From Legionellaceae bacterium (GTDB lineage Bacteria; Pseudomonadota; Gammaproteobacteria; Legionellales; Legionellaceae): DNA of 7,004 nt. Positions 1-5,974 of the stretch are shown piece after piece; position 1 is the first letter of the stretch, and each line of letters opens with the position of its first letter. Under the pieces are notes generated by a model. The model was not told where the DNA came from. It saw only the letters and a program-made list of their open reading frames with translations, and did no database searches. The stretch lies in NCBI GenBank assembly GCA_023266075.1, contig JAHFRX010000039.1, forward strand, positions 3,913 through 10,916, written 5' to 3'. Position numbers and translations under genes: made by a program.

Positions 1-594
1 CACTTGTGCTTTTAAAGCCACCTGTTTTTCACCACGATATGCGCCATCTGCCGTTACAACAACGCGACAATCTGCGTCTAAAATACGCATACTCAACGCT
101 TCGTGTGAAAACCCTGCAAACACAACCGAATGCACCACACCCAAACGCGCACAAGCCAACATGGCAATCACGGTCTCAGGAATCATGGGTAAATAGATAC
201 AAATTTTATCGCCTTTCTGAAGACCCAATTGCTTGAGCACATTCGCGAATCGACAAACGTGCACATGAAGTGCAGCATAAGTTAATGTAGACTGCGCAAT
301 TGGGTCATTTCCCTCCCAAATAAGAGCGACTTTCTCAGCGCGATGCGGCAGATGTCTATCCACACAATTGTAACAAGCGTTTAAAGATGCACCACTAAAC
401 CATGCCACATCATGTGTTTCAAAACGACCCTGTAACACAGACACCCATGGCTTCAACCAGGAAATATACTGTTTTGCTTGATGCGCCCAAAAACGCTCTG
501 GATCTTCAATCGAGGCGCTGTAGATGGTTTGATAGGTATTGGCATCGATAGCGTTGTTCGCGCCCAGAATCATATGGTCATACTCCGTAAGCAT
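1..594 (-). CDS. acs: Acetyl-CoA synthetase (AMP-forming), N-terminal 198 codons, cut by window edge
   Basis: Acs activates acetate to acetyl-CoA through an acetyl-adenylate in the cytoplasm. Only the 5' part is present: the frame is open to base 1, and the ATP-binding loop and C-terminal domain lie outside the window. The translation matches the family N-terminal domain: 'FWAHQAKQYISWLKP' (about residues 35-49), 'NCVDRHL' (76-82), 'LIWEG' (91-95), 'VCRFANVLKQLGLQKGD' (113-129), then the AMP-binding domain start with 'IYLPMIPE' (133-140) and 'MLACARLGVVHSVVFAGFS' (145-163). The Arg in 'AYRGEK' (about 187) corresponds to a conserved CoA-contacting Arg of the family. The start is uncertain. The first ATG (594) has no Shine-Dalgarno sequence. 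A second in-frame ATG at 573 has GGAG nine bases upstream and fits a candidate -10 at 608-613. A propionyl-CoA synthetase cannot be excluded from this fragment alone, but the similarity favours Acs. Confidence 0.93.
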   Translation of the reverse strand, partial: MLTEYDHMILGANNAIDANTYQTIYSASIEDPERFWAHQAKQYISWLKPWVSVLQGRFETHDVAWFSGASLNACYNCVDRHLPHRAEKVALIWEGNDPIAQSTLTYAALHVHVCRFANVLKQLGLQKGDKICIYLPMIPETVIAMLACARLGVVHSVVFAGFSHEALSMRILDADCRVVVTADGAYRGEKQVALKAQV

Positions 595-607
595 TTTTTA
601 AAATGTT

Positions 608-613
608 AATATA
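608..613 (-). promoter_or_regulatory. Candidate -10 element for acs
   Basis: The minus strand reads TATATT here, one base from the sigma-70 -10 consensus. No convincing -35 hexamer lies 16-18 bp upstream. Transcription starting about 7 bases downstream would leave only a few bases before the ATG at 594 but about 28 bases before the ATG at 573, which has a better ribosome binding site. The element is a weak inference from sequence alone. Confidence 0.3.
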
Positions 614-729
614 AAACTCACCTTAGTACTCTAGCATATCGCGAAGATTTCTCCAGATCTATCTACTTGATATGAGCACGCTCAGTTGGATGATGATGAT
701 AAACCAGAACCACCACCTCAACCTAAGTA

Positions 730-759
730 AAAAAAGAGGCCGCTTTTAGCCTCTTTTTT
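730..759 (-). terminator. Rho-independent terminator downstream of the beta-barrel gene, symmetrical
   Basis: An 11-bp perfect stem (730-740 with 749-759) closes an 8-base loop. Its core is GAGGC/GCCTC and its outer arm is A6/T6. On the minus strand it lies about 32 bases past the stop codon of the beta-barrel gene and runs into a T-tract, so it probably ends that transcript before acs. The plus strand also has a T7 run after the stem (762-768), so it could work in both directions, although no clear plus-strand gene ends here. Confidence 0.85.
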
Positions 760-791
760 ACTTTTTTTGATTTGCATTTCAAGTAGTTGCT

Positions 792-1478
792 TCAGAGCAT
801 ACGATAAGCAAGCCGGATGGAAATAGAATATAGAAAGGGGATGTAGTCATCCACAGGGTTAATTTCTGACTCACCATAACCTGCGGCATAGTTTGCAGCG
901 AGCTCTGCCATGATACGTGGTGTGAAGTTGTAATTTAAACCAAAGCCAAATGTAGGCGCAACTTGCCAATGATCTTTGAGGTCATCATCACGATGAATGT
1001 CAGCAATACCGAAGTTTGAATACGCACGAACATGAGTTTTGGGGACAGTGAGCATGATTTTGGCAATGAAAGAGAGGATTTCAGTATTGGTGATCATCGT
1101 TGTTTCACTCTCATGATCAAAAGCAAATAAGCTTGTTTCATCAAACAAAAGCCGTGCACTTGGGAAATGCATATAATTAGCCTCGAGTGCAAAGTGGGGG
1201 GTAAACTCGTATCCCAAAAATGCACCAAATACACCACCACCTTCTGTTGTGCTGATGGGTGTTGACATACTGATAGCAATATTTTGTTTTTCAGCGGAAG
1301 GGACTAAGCCTTGCCACGTGGTTGAACCATAACCTGCAGAGCCCCCGATATAAAACTTATGGATAAATGGATCTGCTTTAAGCGATGGAGTTCCAGAAAA
1401 AGCGCTTCCTGAAAACAATAAGAATGTTGTTAGCCAAACTTTAAGCACAAGCTGCACCCGTGCCATTACAGGGTTCAT
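792..1478 (-). CDS. Small outer-membrane beta-barrel protein (OmpA-like/porin-family barrel)
   Basis: The protein has an N-terminal export signal and then alternating hydrophobic/polar strands typical of 8-stranded barrels. The first strand is 'FYIGGSAGYGSTTW' (about residues 42-55). A second strand pair is 'GGVFGAFLGYEFTPHFALEA' (81-100). Later strands include 'APTFGFGLNYNFTPRIMAEL' (174-193) and the final 'YSISIRLAYRML'. At 228 residues it is full length for a lone barrel with no peptidoglycan-binding domain. The C-terminus ends in Leu rather than the usual Phe/Trp. Its function is unknown: such barrels serve as adhesins, structural proteins or small pores. The gene overlaps the upstream Cys-rich gene by 38 bp if it begins at 1478. 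No start there has a good Shine-Dalgarno sequence. An in-frame GTG at 1448 would give a cleaner signal peptide (M-L-K-V, then WLTTFLLFSGSAFS) and an 8-bp overlap. A second in-frame ATG is at 1466. Confidence 0.85.
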   Translation of the reverse strand: MNPVMARVQLVLKVWLTTFLLFSGSAFSGTPSLKADPFIHKFYIGGSAGYGSTTWQGLVPSAEKQNIAISMSTPISTTEGGGVFGAFLGYEFTPHFALEANYMHFPSARLLFDETSLFAFDHESETTMITNTEILSFIAKIMLTVPKTHVRAYSNFGIADIHRDDDLKDHWQVAPTFGFGLNYNFTPRIMAELAANYAAGYGESEINPVDDYIPFLYSISIRLAYRML

Positions 1479-1791
1479 TGTTGGAAGTTACGCCGCCATT
1501 GCGATAACAATGCCAAGAGTCAATACAATTTTGTGCTGTTGTCTCATGCTGAAATTCACAGGCTTTTTTCACATCCCGAAACACAGCAAGCATGCGTTCA
1601 TAAATGATGTTCATGTCTTGACACATGCGCACAGGTAAACCAGATGTTGAGCAATGGCATTGTGCTGCGACCTTAAACGAACTACAAAATTCCGCAGTTG
1701 TCGGAGGGGTTGCCATCGGGCATGCAAATAGTGTGGAGGCGCTAAAAATAGACAATAAATACATGAAGCGTACTAAGATTTTTTCAAGCAT
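1441..1791 (-). CDS. Exported Cys-rich protein of unknown function, 116 aa
   Basis: I do not recognise a family. The start at 1791 is well supported: GAGGGA lies 6 bases upstream on the minus strand. The N-terminus is a signal peptide (K4, R8, then a hydrophobic run, about residues 9-23) ending 'TLFAC'. The mature part carries ten cysteines, at 24, 36, 45, 47, 57, 78, 89, 95, 108 and 115, including a CxC pair (45/47). This suggests up to five disulfides in the periplasm or outside the cell. The middle (57-80) looks helical ('MNIIYERMLAVFRDVKKACEF'), and the last 20 residues are rich in Gly, Asn and Cys. Cys24 could be a lipoprotein site, but Phe at -2 fits the lipobox poorly. The 3' end overlaps the downstream beta-barrel gene, so the two are probably translated from one transcript. 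That overlap hints at a shared role, which is inference only. Confidence 0.75.
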   Translation of the reverse strand: MLEKILVRFMYLLSIFSASTLFACPMATPPTTAEFCSSFKVAAQCHCSTSGLPVRMCQDMNIIYERMLAVFRDVKKACEFQHETTAQNCIDSWHCYRNGGVTSNNEPCNGTGAACA

Positions 1792-1810
1792 GTTCAGTCC
1801 CTCAAATAAA

Positions 1811-1848
1811 CAAAAGCTTACCTGCTTTTACTTCTAGGTAAGCTTTTG
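1811..1848 (-). terminator. Hairpin terminator between ctpA and the Cys-rich gene
   Basis: A perfect 12-bp inverted repeat (1811-1822 with 1837-1848, arm CAAAAGCTTACC) closes a 14-base loop. On the minus strand it begins 16 bases after the ctpA stop codon and is followed by TTTATTT, so it likely ends the gpmI-envC-ctpA transcript, perhaps incompletely. The T-run is interrupted, and the ribosome binding site of the Cys-rich gene begins only a few bases later, so some read-through into that gene is plausible. Confidence 0.7.
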
Positions 1849-1849
1849 G

Positions 1850-1855
1850 ATTATA
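1850..1855 (-). promoter_or_regulatory. Candidate -10 element for the Cys-rich/beta-barrel pair
   Basis: The minus strand reads a perfect TATAAT between the ctpA stop codon and the hairpin. The best -35 at 17-bp spacing is poor (TAGCAA, 1873-1878, inside the last ctpA codons). A start about 7 bases downstream would fall inside the first arm of the hairpin. Transcripts made here would then lack the full hairpin and escape termination, while read-through from ctpA would meet it. This rests on one hexamer. Confidence 0.35.
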
Positions 1856-1864
1856 AAGGAGTTT

Positions 1865-3202
1865 TTATTGTTTTGCTACTACCAAACTCTTCAGTATTGT
1901 TAATGCTTCATAGAGTTGATAATCTTCGTGTAATAGCGTTGCATCATTAGATGCGATGGGTGCTATTTTTGCGTTTTCTGAGGATGTATTGCCATTGTTT
2001 AAGTGGCCACTCAAATCTGCTTCACTAAAGCCAAACCCATCATTTTTGGCAAGCGTATCTTTAGGAACAGAGATCTCTTCAACAACGATATCCGGTGCAA
2101 TACCTTGTGCTTGAATAGAAATTCCAGACGGTGTGTAGTACATCGCGGTGGTCAGCTTGATACCATGTTTGTTATCCAGTGGGAGCACCGTTTGTACGGT
2201 TCCTTTACCAAAGCTTTGGGTACCAACAATCAAGGCACGTTTATTATCTTTTAATGCACCAGCAACAATTTCAGAAGCACTCGCTGAGCCGCCGTTGATT
2301 AAAACGACCATTGGCGCGTTGTTCAGCACGTCACCAGGTGTCGCAATGGCTGTAAATTTTGAGCCGGGGAGCCGTCCTTCTGTATACACAATGAGTTCTT
2401 GTTTTTGATTGGGGATTCTGGTGTCAATAAAAGCATCCGCGATTTGTATTGCAGAATCCAGCAGTCCACCAGGATTGTTGCGTAAATCAAGGACGAGGCC
2501 TCTGAGTTGTCCTTTGGTTTCTTTTTTGAATTCGGCAATGCTTTTTAACATCTCTTGAGCGGTAAGTGCTTGAAATTGTGTCAAACGGATATAGCCGTAT
2601 TGTTTATCTATCAATTTAGCTTGCACACTTTTGATTTGAATATTTTCTCGTGTCAGTGTGACCTGCAAAGGTTTCGTCATACCTTTTCGGATGATCATTA
2701 ACGTGATGGGTTCACCCACTTTGCCGCGCATCAGACTTACGGCTTCTTTTAAGTCGATCCCTTGTACGGAGCGTTGACCAATTTTGATGATATAATCGCC
2801 TGATTTTAGATGTGCTTTTGAAGCGGGTGTATCAACAAGTGGCGTGATAATTTTAATGACACCTTCTTCCATGGTGACCTCAAGACCTAATCCACCAAAC
2901 TCACCACTGGTTGCTGTTTGTAATTCGTTAAATTCCTCTTCGTCGAGATAACTTGAGTGAGGGTCTAGTCCGGCTAACATGCCACGAATAGCGTTTTCAA
3001 ATAATTCTTTGTCATTGATTTGTTTGACGTAATATTGTTTGATTTGTGCAATCGCATTTGAGAAACGTTGGACGTCTTCCATGGGGATATTTTGCTCGTC
3101 CTCGACAGATGTCGGTACGGCATAAACTGGATGAGCAACAAGCATGCTCCATGTCAGAACGTTTACAGCTACAAAACGACTGATGTGTGAAAGGCGACGC
3201 AT
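1865..3202 (-). CDS. ctpA: Carboxy-terminal processing protease CtpA (S41A family)
   Basis: CtpA is a periplasmic serine protease of the tail-specific (Prc/CtpA) family, which cuts or degrades envelope proteins from their C-termini. A signal peptide (about residues 1-28, ending 'VYA') is followed by a helical N-terminal region with the family motif 'GMLAGLDPHSSYLDEEEF' (74-91). A PDZ domain follows (about 100-185, 'GEFGGLGLEV'), then the protease core. By family alignment the catalytic residues are Ser308 in 'GGSASASEI', Lys333 in 'SFGKGTVQ' and Gln337. The C-terminal tail has the usual 'DLSGHLNNG' and 'DYQLYEALTILK' segments. The length of 445 residues is normal. AGGAG sits 6 bases upstream of the ATG. 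The gene begins 24 bp after the envC-like stop codon, so it is the third gene of that unit. Relatives with known roles control peptidoglycan hydrolases, which fits the envC-like neighbour, but the substrate here is unknown. Confidence 0.95.
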   Translation of the reverse strand: MRRLSHISRFVAVNVLTWSMLVAHPVYAVPTSVEDEQNIPMEDVQRFSNAIAQIKQYYVKQINDKELFENAIRGMLAGLDPHSSYLDEEEFNELQTATSGEFGGLGLEVTMEEGVIKIITPLVDTPASKAHLKSGDYIIKIGQRSVQGIDLKEAVSLMRGKVGEPITLMIIRKGMTKPLQVTLTRENIQIKSVQAKLIDKQYGYIRLTQFQALTAQEMLKSIAEFKKETKGQLRGLVLDLRNNPGGLLDSAIQIADAFIDTRIPNQKQELIVYTEGRLPGSKFTAIATPGDVLNNAPMVVLINGGSASASEIVAGALKDNKRALIVGTQSFGKGTVQTVLPLDNKHGIKLTTAMYYTPSGISIQAQGIAPDIVVEEISVPKDTLAKNDGFGFSEADLSGHLNNGNTSSENAKIAPIASNDATLLHEDYQLYEALTILKSLVVAKQ

Positions 3203-3226
3203 AAGTTTCTCCTGACGGTGTGTGTC

Positions 3227-4366
3227 TTAAGATAACCATTGGCGTAGGGGGATAACTTTCCCACGCTGTCTTAACTCAAAGTATAGACCGTTTTCTCGAA
3301 TTCCACCGGTATGCCCAACAGTTGCAATTTCTTCTCCCGATTTGACCAACATCCCCTTCTTTTTGAATAAAGATTCGTTATGCGCATAAAGGCTCATCAT
3401 CCCATTACCATGGTCGATAATGAGTAGTAGACCATAGCCATTTAACCAATCACTAAACATCACTTTACCAGCTAACACCGTTGTCACGGGTGTACCTTCT
3501 TTCGCTGAAAAAAGAATACCTTGATTGTATGCTTTACCGACACGTTGCTCGCCTTGCAATGGACTTTTGAATCGATGACTGAGTGTTAATGATGCTGCAC
3601 GGAGTGTTTTTTGATTGCTGTAAGAGGAGCTGCCAAAAGATATACGAGATAATTGTTCAATGAGTGCTTGTAAGCGTGCTTGATCTTGTTTGAATGTGCT
3701 CAATTGCTGTTGCTTTGTTTGGATATGTTGCGTTAATTGTTGGATGACGTGCTGATGTTTATTTTTTGTTGTGGCTAAAGCTTGATATTTTAATGTTAAG
3801 TTTTTCTGTAACGCATTTAACTCGGCAAGCTCATTGGAAAGCTTTTGTTGATGTGTTTCAATACTTACCTTTGTATCACGTAAACCTTGGAGGTGTTTAG
3901 CGTCACTTTGAATCAAGTATTGATAATATGTCATAAAGCGGCTGAATATATACGGTTTTTGTGAGTTTAATAACCATTCCGAAGGATGAGGACGACCCAT
4001 CGCGTAGCGAAATCGAAGATGTGTAATGAATGTTGCGCGTTGCGCGTTGAGTTTTTCGTTTAATGATCGAAGTTCGTTAGTTATAGTTTGCACCGATTGA
4101 TTTTTTTCTGTGATATCGTGTTGTGTGGCACGAAGTGATTGTATGTGTTGGCTAATGGCTTTTTCCGTGGAAGCTAAGTGATGCGACAATTGCTCGCGGT
4201 TACTGAGGGCTTGGTGTAGTGAGACTTGAAGACGATCGACTTTTCTATTGATGGTAGATAGTTGTTGTTTGGCAAGCTCTTTTTGTGAAGCGTGCGCGGG
4301 TGCCATGATGATACAGAAGAGGCACAACGTTAGAAAAGAAGGTTTGATGATCATCATGTTACGCAT
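3227..4366 (-). CDS. envC: EnvC-like murein hydrolase activator (degenerate LytM/M23 domain)
   Basis: EnvC-type proteins are periplasmic coiled-coil proteins that switch on N-acetylmuramoyl-L-alanine amidases at the division septum. This one has a signal peptide ending 'APAHA' (residue 26). Two long coiled-coil segments rich in Gln, Leu and His follow (about 28-115 and 160-240), and then a C-terminal M23-like domain (about 266-379). The domain has lost zinc ligands seen in active M23 peptidases. The first His/Asp motif is 'KAYNQGILFS' (Asn281 where His is expected), and the last His motif reads 'LYFELR' (Tyr362 where His is usual). Only the His in 'LYAHN' (329) remains. The segments 'DWLNGYGLLLIIDHGNG' and 'LYFELR' closely resemble E. 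coli EnvC. The start overlaps the gpmI stop codon by 8 bp. ATGs 3 and 4 codons in are alternatives, and none has a strong ribosome binding site, suggesting coupling to gpmI translation. Confidence 0.9.
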   Translation of the reverse strand: MRNMMIIKPSFLTLCLFCIIMAPAHASQKELAKQQLSTINRKVDRLQVSLHQALSNREQLSHHLASTEKAISQHIQSLRATQHDITEKNQSVQTITNELRSLNEKLNAQRATFITHLRFRYAMGRPHPSEWLLNSQKPYIFSRFMTYYQYLIQSDAKHLQGLRDTKVSIETHQQKLSNELAELNALQKNLTLKYQALATTKNKHQHVIQQLTQHIQTKQQQLSTFKQDQARLQALIEQLSRISFGSSSYSNQKTLRAASLTLSHRFKSPLQGEQRVGKAYNQGILFSAKEGTPVTTVLAGKVMFSDWLNGYGLLLIIDHGNGMMSLYAHNESLFKKKGMLVKSGEEIATVGHTGGIRENGLYFELRQRGKVIPLRQWLS

Positions 4367-5906
4367 GCGATTTTTCTTTCAATTTTAATAAGGATTGCCC
4401 CGTCATTTCAACAGGTGGTTTGATATCAAGCAACGTTAGTATCGTTGGTGCAATATCAATGAGGCTACCGGATGTTTTAGCGATACACCACTCCGACTGT
4501 CCAAGATATAAGAAAGGCACAGGTTCATTCGTGTGTGCGGTATGAGGTTGATGCGTTGCTTCATCAAACATACATTCTGCATTGCCGTGATCTGCGGTGA
4601 TGAGTAAATGCCCTTGCGTTTTTTCTACAGCGTCATTTAATCGCACGAGCGACTGAATGAGGCAATTTACAGCAAGAATTGCCGCATGAAAATCACCCGT
4701 ATGCCCAACCATATCTGCATTCGCATAATTACAAATGATGACATCGTATTGTTGACTTTCAATAGCCTCGATAAGTCTATGGGTGAGTTCGACAGCGCTC
4801 ATTTCTGGTTTTTCATCGTACGTTTTCACGTGCGGTGAAGGAATCAATACGCGTGTTTCATGAGGGAAAACGTGCTCTTGTCCGCCGTTAAAAAAGAAAG
4901 TCACGTGTGCATATTTTTCAGTTTCGGCAATGCGTAGTTGTCGTAAAGCGTGATGAGCAAGAAGCTCACCTAAGGTATGGTGTAACGTGACGGGTGCATA
5001 AGCCACACGTGTTTTTAATTCATCCGCATAGTGTGTCATGGTGATGAAAGCGGACAGTGTGGGGATAGTTTGACGGTGAAAACCTTGAAAATCTGGATTG
5101 AGAAAAGCCTCGGTGAGTTGTCGTGCTCTATCGGCGCGAAAGTTGAAGAAAAATACAGCATCTTGATTGGCAATGGGTTCTGCGTATTCAATGATGGTGG
5201 GCGGAATAAACTCATCATAAACACCTTCTTTATAATAGGTTTCAATGGCGTCATGGCAAGATGCGGCAAGATGCTCACTCACACCTTCGGTTAATAATTG
5301 ATATACAGGCTCAATACGTGCCCAGCGGTTGTCTCTATCCATTGCATAATAACGACCCGTGATAGAGGCAATGCGACCTACTGGATAGGTTTTCAGTGTG
5401 CGTTCTAAGCGTTCGATATTTTGTGTCGCACTTTGAGGTGGCGTATCGCGACCGTCTAAAAAAAGGTGTATGACCACATCGTGAAACGTTTCTTTGTGGC
5501 AAAGCTTTAAGAAAGCGAATAAATGTTTCTCATGACTATGTACGCCGCCTTCGGAAAGAAGGCCCATGATATGTAGCTTGTGTTGTCGTTGTTTTAACGT
5601 ATGCAAGGTCTCTAAAAAACACGGGTTTCCCATAAAGCTCTCATCTGCAATGGCTTGATTAATGCGCGTCAACTCTTGCATAATCACGCGCCCAGCACCG
5701 ATGTGCATGTGGCCGACCTCAGAATTTCCCATTTGATGATCGGGTAATCCTACAGCAAAACCTGAAGCATCGAGCAATGCATGTGGTTTGGTGTCCCACC
5801 ATGTTTGCCATTGATGGAGATTGGCATGAGCAATGGCATTGTGGTTTTTTTCTTCTCGATATCCCCAACCATCGAGAATCACGAGGACCAAGGGGTGTTT
5901 TAACAT
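4359..5906 (-). CDS. gpmI: 2,3-bisphosphoglycerate-independent phosphoglycerate mutase
   Basis: GpmI interconverts 3- and 2-phosphoglycerate in glycolysis and gluconeogenesis, using two manganese ions and a phosphoserine intermediate. At 515 residues it is full length, and the active-site set is complete. Asp12 is in 'LDGWG' and the phosphorylated Ser62 is in 'GNSEVGH'. His123 is in 'GGVHSH', followed by 'DGRDTPP' (151-157). Arg257 and Arg260 are in 'NFRADRARQ'. The remaining metal ligands are Asp398 and His402 ('NADMVGHTG'), Asp439 and His440 ('TADHGN') and His458 ('HTAHTN'). The ATG at 5906 has only a close, weak AAGAG ahead of it, but the N-terminus aligns with the family. It is the first gene of a unit with envC and ctpA, an order found in many gammaproteobacteria, and it is divergent from uppS. 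Confidence 0.97.
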   Translation of the reverse strand: MLKHPLVLVILDGWGYREEKNHNAIAHANLHQWQTWWDTKPHALLDASGFAVGLPDHQMGNSEVGHMHIGAGRVIMQELTRINQAIADESFMGNPCFLETLHTLKQRQHKLHIMGLLSEGGVHSHEKHLFAFLKLCHKETFHDVVIHLFLDGRDTPPQSATQNIERLERTLKTYPVGRIASITGRYYAMDRDNRWARIEPVYQLLTEGVSEHLAASCHDAIETYYKEGVYDEFIPPTIIEYAEPIANQDAVFFFNFRADRARQLTEAFLNPDFQGFHRQTIPTLSAFITMTHYADELKTRVAYAPVTLHHTLGELLAHHALRQLRIAETEKYAHVTFFFNGGQEHVFPHETRVLIPSPHVKTYDEKPEMSAVELTHRLIEAIESQQYDVIICNYANADMVGHTGDFHAAILAVNCLIQSLVRLNDAVEKTQGHLLITADHGNAECMFDEATHQPHTAHTNEPVPFLYLGQSEWCIAKTSGSLIDIAPTILTLLDIKPPVEMTGQSLLKLKEKSHA

Positions 5907-5938
5907 ATGCTCTTACACTTTTTGAATAAAGAGGTTAG

Positions 5939-5944
5939 ACTATA
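5939..5944 (-). promoter_or_regulatory. Candidate -10 element for the gpmI-envC-ctpA unit in the divergent intergenic region
   Basis: The minus strand reads TATAGT, with a weak -35-like TTCATC 17 bp upstream (5962-5967). The implied leader to the gpmI ATG is roughly 25 bases. The whole gap to uppS is 68 bp, so any plus-strand uppS promoter must overlap this one. The best plus-strand -10-like hexamers (TAGACT at 5936-5941, TATAGG at 5941-5946) share bases with it, and neither has a good -35. Confidence 0.4.
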
Positions 5945-5974
5945 GGCCATTTTTACGAATGGATGAAGTAGTTA

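Noticed and set aside
635..674. Inverted CATATC/GATATG repeat upstream of acs as an operator
   Set aside because: Six-base arms 28 bases apart are expected by chance in AT-rich intergenic DNA, with no further symmetry.
672..750. Plus-strand short frame beginning ATGAGCACG that looks like an amino-acid leader peptide (runs of Met and His) before a hairpin
   Set aside because: No plus-strand biosynthetic gene follows the hairpin. The next plus-strand gene is uppS, more than 5 kb away, so attenuation has no target.
845..860. DnaA-box-like TCATCCACA, with another near-match around 1359-1370
   Set aside because: These are isolated one-mismatch matches inside the barrel coding region, with no cluster or AT-rich unwinding region, so they are not an origin.
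1720..1730. Lipobox reading (L-F-A-C) making the Cys-rich protein a lipoprotein
   Set aside because: Phe at -2 fits the lipobox poorly, and Cys24 makes an even count with the other nine cysteines, so an ordinary signal peptide is equally likely. Not called.
1625..1837. Plus-strand open frame of 70 codons opposite the Cys-rich gene
   Set aside because: It is antisense to a gene with a strong ribosome binding site and a signal peptide, runs into the hairpin, and its product has no domain-like features.
5031..5294. Long open frames on both strands inside gpmI
   Set aside because: The gpmI frame has complete active-site motifs across this interval; the others are shadow frames.
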